DNA from: Plasmodium malariae
Lineage: Eukaryota > Apicomplexa > Aconoidasida > Haemosporida > Plasmodiidae
Reading direction: 5' to 3'
Assembly: GCF_900090045.1 (NCBI RefSeq)
Contig: NC_041786.1
Coordinates: forward strand, 2,598,501-2,662,500
DNA length: 64,000 nt
Positions 57,587-64,000 of the stretch are shown here, piece after piece (within the stretch, counting starts at the first letter, position 1; each line of letters starts with the position of its first letter). The notes under the pieces were generated by a model. It was not told the origin of the DNA and searched no databases. It saw nothing but the letters and a program-made list of their open reading frames with translations. Position numbers and translations under genes: made by a program.

Positions 57587-59405
57587 TACTATTATTATAG
57601 TTATTACTATTACTATTATTATAGTTATTACTATTACTATTATTATAGTTATTACTATTATTATTATTACTATTATTATTACTCTTATTATTATTATTAT
57701 TATTATTATAATTATTATTATTATAATTATTATTATTATAATTATAATTATTATTATAATTATTATAATTATTATTATTAGTAGTAGTATTATTATTATT
57801 ATTATTATTATCATTATTATTATTATTACTATTATTATTATTAATATTATACAAATTCTTGTCATGTTTTACAAGGTAACTAAATTTATCTTTAGCTTTC
57901 TTTTTTTTGTTTTTATTATCTATATAATTATTATTCAATTCATGTGTGTATTTATCGTTCTTTTCGTAAGAAATTTCGGGGTATGCAAGATTATCTGTTT
58001 CGTCTTTTAGGATCTTATATATATCATTATTTATATTATTATTTATTCTACCATTCGTGTTCTTATTATTACGGCTGCTTCGACTGTTATTATAATTATA
58101 AATGCCATTATCATTATGATTTGTAATTGCGTCGTTATTGCCATTGATATTATTATTACCATTGATATTATTATTACCAGTTTTATAATAAATTTTGTTG
58201 TTATTGTTACATTTTTCATTTTCCTTTTCTATATCCGGGTAATACTTACAGTTCCCCCTTCGTGTGTTATATCTTCTCTTTCTATTTGTTGTTTCATATA
58301 TTCCGTTCATATTTAATTTATCATTATTCATAACAACCGTATATTGCGGGTAATTCACATTAACTACATTTTTACTATTAACGCATGTATCTGCTTCTAT
58401 TTTCTCTTCAAAAGATTTCTTATTATTCTTGTAATTAAGATCGTTCATATATGCATTATTTATATAATCATTTCCATTGCTGTTACTTTCAATTTTTAAT
58501 TCACTCGAAACATAATTTCTTTGCTTATGTTTCTCTTCGACATTTCCATTATTGCTATTATCCAAACTGTTGTTCACGCTGTTGTTCACGCTGTTATTCA
58601 CGCTGTTATTCACGCTGTTATTCACGCTGTTGTTTATGCTATTGTTAATACTATTGCTTGCGCTATTATTAACGCTATTGCTATAATTGTAATAGGTTGC
58701 ATTTTTGCATTCTACGGCTAACATTTTAGCCTTTTTGAATCCATGTTTTTTTACTGAAAATACTCGGAGGTGTCTTCCACTTCCTTTCACACACGCTAAC
58801 CAACATTTCGTTCTAGCATTATACCACACCCCTTTATTTTTTGTGTTATCATCATTTGATTCGTAAATATCTGATTCGTTTATATCTGTCACCCTTTCGA
58901 ATACTCCGTTTTTACATAAATTAGTCGTTCCGTTCTCTAATAACACAAAAAAAAAAAAAAAAAAAAAAAAAAAAACATATAGATATGGTAACAAATGAAA
59001 CAAAGATGTGATAACAAATGACACGTATGTAGCATAAAAAGTTTCATATAAAATAGAGTAAACAATTTTAAAAAAATGGGAAATATAATATTCATGAATC
59101 CTATTCGACTGAGTAGCATGTATATATATGTACACACATTAGAACTATATGAAGAAACAAATATGAAGATGCAGCAGTAGATATGCATAAGTATAAATAA
59201 TATATAACTAATATAAAAAATTACACGTATGTGTGTGTATAATATATGCATCCAAAAACCTGCAATAAAAATGAACATATAAAAAAAGCACAGTACATAC
59301 TCTTATGTACATCATATAAAAATTATTTTGCAATTTTCTGTTATCATATATATTCTTACCTTTTTGACTCTCAATAATGTTTTTCTTTTCTCCGTAATTA
59401 ATCAT
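56850..59405 (-). CDS. AP2-O5: ApiAP2 transcription factor (AP2 domain plus ACDC), likely AP2-O5
   Basis: Two exons, 59405-59360 and 58936-56850, join in phase (donor GTAAGA, acceptor ATTAG after a 27-nt T-run), giving 710 aa. The AP2 DNA-binding domain is at residues 50-95: GVWYNARTKCWLACVK, then RHLRVFSVKKHGFKKAKMLA, with the conserved Trp pair and FSVKKxGF. The last 100 residues form the ACDC domain found at the C-terminus of many ApiAP2 proteins (ALALILQDLKKNVIPKIP and on to LKDQLFYLDKL). Between them are Asn-rich tracts, including an NSVN repeat and a long (AAT/AAC)n Asn region at about 57440-57840. The factor should act in the nucleus. The symbol rests on my memory of the P. falciparum neighbour order and is less certain than the family. 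Confidence 0.88.
57440..57840 (-). repeat. Asn-codon (AAT/AAC) microsatellite in the AP2 gene
   Basis: About 400 bp of trinucleotide repeat encode Asn with scattered Ser and Tyr. All six frames stay largely open, producing poly-Ile and poly-Tyr shadows. Confidence 0.95.
58564..58640 (-). repeat. 12-bp coding repeat (NSVN)n in the AP2 gene
   Basis: About six units of a 12-bp repeat (ttattcacgctg on the + strand) encode NSVN between the AP2 domain and the Asn tract. Confidence 0.85.
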
Positions 59406-62400
59406 TATTACTCTTTATTCTTAACTGCTGCTTGGTTCATGTATATGAGCATACGCACATATATATATTATAAATATGTGTGGACGTCGACCTAAATGTA
59501 TGTGTGCATATAACCTTATTTTGTCGATTCCCTCACAGTATCTTATTCTCGTATTACCACTATAAATACCTATGCTATTACTAATGCTAATATTACTTTA
59601 CTACTACTATTTCTTGTTAAATAATCTATTCAAGTTATGCTTATTTTTCTAAATTATTGTGGTGTTTAAACCAAGAGAACAACTTAGTTTCCCAATAAGT
59701 GCTTAAATAAATGTGCATAATACCTATCCGTACATGCATATATACACGTATATGCACAAAAATTAATAACTTATAGTATGTACTTATACGTATGTATATA
59801 TATATATATATATATGCCTATTCATGTAATGTGCTATATTTATGATATGCAAATTCGTCAAGTCCTAATATAAAAAATAATAATAATAAAATAAAAATGG
59901 TAATTATTTTAAAAAAATTCTATTAATGGGTGTAATATATATCTTTTAAACTAACAATTACAGTCATTGTTTTTTTTTTTTTTTTTTTTCTTTTCGTTTT
60001 TATAAAAGCTTTATTTTTTTTTACGTGTATAGCTAAAAAATATATATATATATATATATTTATGCAATCAGTATACAATAGCTGAAATGAAAAAAGAATA
60101 ATCTATATTAAGAATATAACGATGAGGGAAAATAATAATGATTCTGCTTGTATTAATTGAACATTTATAATATATCTTATATGAAAATTAAATAATATGT
60201 GAAAAAATAAAAAAAAAAAAAGAAAAGATATAAAAAGTACGAAGAAATAAGAAGAAATAAAAAGAGGTAAGAAAGAATAAGAAAAGAAGAGAAAAAATGA
60301 AAAGATTATATAAAGAAATGTAAAGAAATATAAAGAAATGTAAAGAAATATAAAGAAATGTAAAGAAATATAAAGAAATGTGAAGAAATAATAAAAAGGA
60401 AGATGAAGAAAAAAGAAAAAAAAAAAAAAATAGTACAAACATAAATAATTAAAAAAAAAAGGTTACTGTAATTTATGAATGTAGTTACTCATTAAAAAGA
60501 AAAATATACTCGCGTTTCATATTTAAAATTTGTTAGAAAATGTGAAATATGTTATTACGGTGTGCTTATGTATAAAATGAACATAACACATATTATACAA
60601 ATGCTATTTGGTAAGTCTGTTAAAAGTTTAAATCTTTTTTGCAAAATATAAAAGATTATACTACTTCATTAGTTCTACAAAAATATGTACCACACATTCA
60701 TGTATTACATAAAATAATTAGAACAAAATAATAAATAGCTATCTAAAAAGAACTATATTATATTTTTGTAATCTATATATTATAACAATAATTCTTTTAA
60801 TATTCAAATGTATATTATAAAACATTATTTTAATAAAAATTATAAAAAACTAGAAAGATTATACATAGCATTGAGTAATATTATTAAACAATAAAAATAG
60901 TGAGACTATAAGGAAAAAAAAAAAATAAAATAAAAAATAAAATAAAAAGGGAAATTTTTAAACACGTGCGAGCGTATATATATATATATAATTATATGTA
61001 CTTTTATATGTATATATATAAATAAAATATATAAAGTATATACATGCGTAGGATGTTGCGCACAAAATGAGCTCTTATTCTATTTCGTGCAAAGACAAAA
61101 TGGTTTAATTAAATGATTTAGGAATTTATGATGTAAATAAAAAAAAAAAAAAATAATAATAAATAATAAAAATGTGCATATATGTATGCAAACACATTAT
61201 TTAGAAATCTTAAGAAATTCATAAACCTCAACAAAGATGTAGGAGGGGAAATATAAAATATAAAAAGAAAACTATTATTATACAATGAAAAAAATAAGTT
61301 TATTACTTTATTTTATATTAAATTATACTCATTAGTGTGTGATATATTCTCTTGGTGTTTATAAATAAGTATACATAATAAGTTTATATGTATATATATA
61401 TATATACATACATACGTATATAATGTATTAACATAATATTTAAAATTTTTTCTTTTTTCCCTAAAACGATAGGTCATAAAACAGTGAATAAAGCGATACA
61501 CTCGTGGAACCACAAAATAAAAATAGTAATTAAGAACAAAGAAAATTATTCACGCACAATTAATTTTTATATTTATATGCTATGCAAAACCAAAAATAAG
61601 CATTTAAATATGAATATAAATATATAACCTATATATAATTTTATGAAAAATAATGAACAAGTAATTTTTTTTTTTTTTTTCTTAATTATAAATGTTATAT
61701 ATATCAATTATTATTAATCTACAAATATATAAAAAAGTAAAAAAACGATATTTATTTTTTCATTTTAGTTTAAAAAAAAATATTTCATAATAGCTCAATT
61801 AGGAATATGTAACTAAATTTTAAACATATCTGAAAATTTGAATTAATCCTTATGTATACAACATGTATGTCATATATGTAAAATTAAATATAAATACTAG
61901 TTAAAATAAAAAGGAAAGTAATTGATATACACTTACATGAACAGGCACTTAAATAGGCATATGTATAATTATATATATATATATATATATATACATATAT
62001 ACGCATAAAAATAAATATGCACAGATGTACGCTGCTTTACACACATGTGCAAAGGTTTATATAAATATAAAATGCAAAGGGTAAATCTCTATATTGATAC
62101 TACTACTCATGTATATAAAGAATAAGCAAAGAAAAAAATTATTTATAAGTACTTACAACATGCAAAAGATAAAACAAAACTTTTACACCATATGAAAACG
62201 ATAGTAGAATGGCGTCATTAAAAATAGATATATGCATAAGTATATGCATATATATATATATTTATTTGTAAAAAATAATATATGTGTCGAACGAATATGG
62301 CCTGATTTAATATTAATATAGTTGTGTCATGTAGAATATTTAATAAAAAATAATATATTTAAAAAGGAGTCTATATTAGGAAACGTTACAATAAAAAGAA

Positions 62401-63018
62401 AAATATCTATGATTTATACTATTCTGAAATACTAAAATAAAAATAAAAATAAAAATTTTTTTTTCTCTTTTCATATATTACAGTATTTATTAAATATAAT
62501 ATTTATAAAACTTATTTTATTTTTATGAAACATTATTTTGGTTGTTCAAATTTACAGGAAAATCTATAAATTTTTATTTATTTTATGAAGAATGTAATTT
62601 TTTAATTTATTATTATTTTATTAATTTTTCTTTATTGAATGAACATTATATATAAAAATAAAATATAGATGTATTTCCCTTATGAAGGAAAAAAAAAAAA
62701 AAAAAAAGGAATTATCGAGTTCAAAAAATATTAGCTAATTTATGAATAAATAATTATACTTTATTTAATTTTTTTTTATGCATACAGAAAACATTAGACA
62801 CTTGTTATAACAGTTGTAAGTTATATAACCTTTCAAATTTATTTGTAATGATGTTTTAAATTAAGTTTTATTAAACATTTTCGTAAGTATTTATATATAT
62901 ATATACATATATATTTACATTACTTATGTACTCATAAGCAACCATTACATATTTCAATTTTCTGTTTACTATTCTAAATTTACGTTTACATTCAAGTTTA
63001 CTTAGTGCATAAATTTTA

Positions 63019-63054
<36 letters not shown>

Positions 63055-63201
63055 CTTTTATTCGTAGGTTATTACTTTTACAACTTAAAGGTTAAATTTT
63101 TTTATTACTTTTCAGTATACACACGAGAATATAGTAAATAATTTAATAAGAAATGGAAAAAAAAAATTGTATAAATGACACATTATCAACACTATTATAT
63201 T

Positions 63202-63236
<35 letters not shown>

Positions 63237-64000
63237 AAGATTTACAAAACGAATGATTTTATATGTATCAGATCGATATTGTTGTAAAAATAATTTTTTT
63301 TTTTTTTTTTTTCTATGTACACAGTAATTGCTAAATCAAAATAATACAAAAAAATTCAATATTATAAAATATTAAATTTAATTTTAAATTTCGCATAGGT
63401 TGACTCTTAATAAAAAAAATAAAATAATAAATAATAATAATATTAATTGAACAATATATGTATATATTTAAATATTCTTAAAATATTTTTAATTTTTTTA
63501 ATAAAAATAGTTGTCTGTATAATTTAATGCCAAGAACAAATACATGTTTGCACAAATTATATCTTGCATTTTTTTTTTTTTATTACATTAATTTTTATCT
63601 TCTCCATAAAAAAAAATTCTTTTTTTTTTTTTTTTTTTTTGCTTATTTTTAAAAAGTATATCAATCTTTATATAATAAATAAATGTAAATTTTTATATTT
63701 TATGTGAGTTATATTTATATATTTATTTCTTATTTTATTTTCTGAATAATATGCTCGGATTGTCTCAGTTTCTCACCGGCGTGTGCTGCTTTATTTGTGC
63801 TGATTTTTTATTAAAAAAAAAAAACAAAAAACAAATAATATAAATATATATTTGTACATGCACATTTCTGCTATTTTAAGAAGAAAGTTATTTCCTTTTT
63901 GCATTTACTATTTTGAATTATATTTTAAAAATTTCCTCAAAGTCATATTTATAAATAAAAAAAAAATGGTGTTTCTCTAATGCGTTTTTACAACTACCAT
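59406..64000. promoter_or_regulatory. Long gene-free region upstream of the AP2 gene
   Basis: About 4.6 kb without a supported gene. It is AT-rich with several A/T runs (59969-59989, 63023-63049, 63615-63640), (TA)n tracts (59793-59813, 61971-61992, 63207-63233) and a 20-bp repeat at 60310-60382. A short GC-richer island at about 63752-63800 ends in a T-run. The part nearest 59405 is the likely promoter and leader of the AP2 gene. Confidence 0.45.
60310..60382. repeat. 20-bp tandem repeat (aaagaaatgtaaagaaatat)n
   Basis: Three to four copies of a purine-rich unit about 900 bp upstream of the AP2 gene start. Confidence 0.75.

Noticed and set aside
57275..58010. Poly-Tyr and poly-Ile frames opposite the AP2 gene
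   Set aside because: They are shadows of the Asn-codon repeat.
59406..64000. Possible centromere
   Set aside because: Plasmodium centromeres are about 2 kb of over 95 percent A/T with tandem repeats. This region is AT-rich but clearly contains many G and C bases and no such array.

Overview
This is a nuclear chromosome fragment of a malaria parasite (Plasmodium). The base composition is very AT-rich, with long poly-A/poly-T runs and (TA)n tracts between genes. Proteins are swollen by Asn-, Lys- and Glu-rich low-complexity inserts, introns are short with T-rich acceptors, and one gene encodes an ApiAP2 factor (AP2 plus ACDC domains). The gene content and order fit my memory of the P. falciparum chromosome 14 block running from AP2-O5 through RRP6 and SRP54 to an acetyl-CoA acetyltransferase; I could not check this. 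Composition and repeats suggest a non-falciparum species such as P. malariae or P. ovale, but the species is not resolved. I see no tRNA, rRNA, CRISPR, transposon, centromere or subtelomeric multigene family.

Layout, left to right: (1) Arf-like GTPase-domain protein (+) whose ORF is broken at a poly-A run; (2) three-exon thiolase (-); (3) TraB-like membrane protein (+); (4) CWC21/SRRM2 splicing factor with a large HTNDR repeat (-); (5) RlmI-like rRNA m5C methyltransferase (+); (6) a multi-exon protein whose N-terminal exons look like NELF-B/COBRA1 (+); (7) two-exon Hel2/ZNF598 ribosome-collision E3 ligase (+); (8) Tah18/NDOR1 diflavin reductase (-); (9) small two-exon twin-CX3C protein (-); (10) SRP54 (+); (11) nine-exon, probably myristoylated CAMK-like kinase (-); (12) Nse3/MAGE-like SMC5/6 subunit (+); (13) 162-187 aa Cys-rich conserved protein (-); (14) RRP6-like exosome protein (+); (15) coiled-coil protein, again broken at a poly-A run (+); (16) two-exon ApiAP2 factor (-), followed by about 4.6 kb without genes.

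Functionally the block is housekeeping, with an RNA and translation theme: splicing (CWC21), transcription pausing (NELF-B-like), exosome (RRP6), rRNA methylation, ribosome rescue (Hel2) and secretion (SRP54). I found no operon-like logic; most neighbours are divergent or convergent pairs. The most interesting points are an RRP6 that has lost every exonuclease active-site residue while keeping the fold and HRDC domain, a NELF-B-like gene that is easily missed because it is split across exons, two genes needing the same +1 frame change at 21-24 nt poly-A tracts in a window that also encodes the poly-A/collision sensor Hel2, a thiolase lacking its second catalytic Cys, and a Tah18 lacking the usual NADPH-site glycines.
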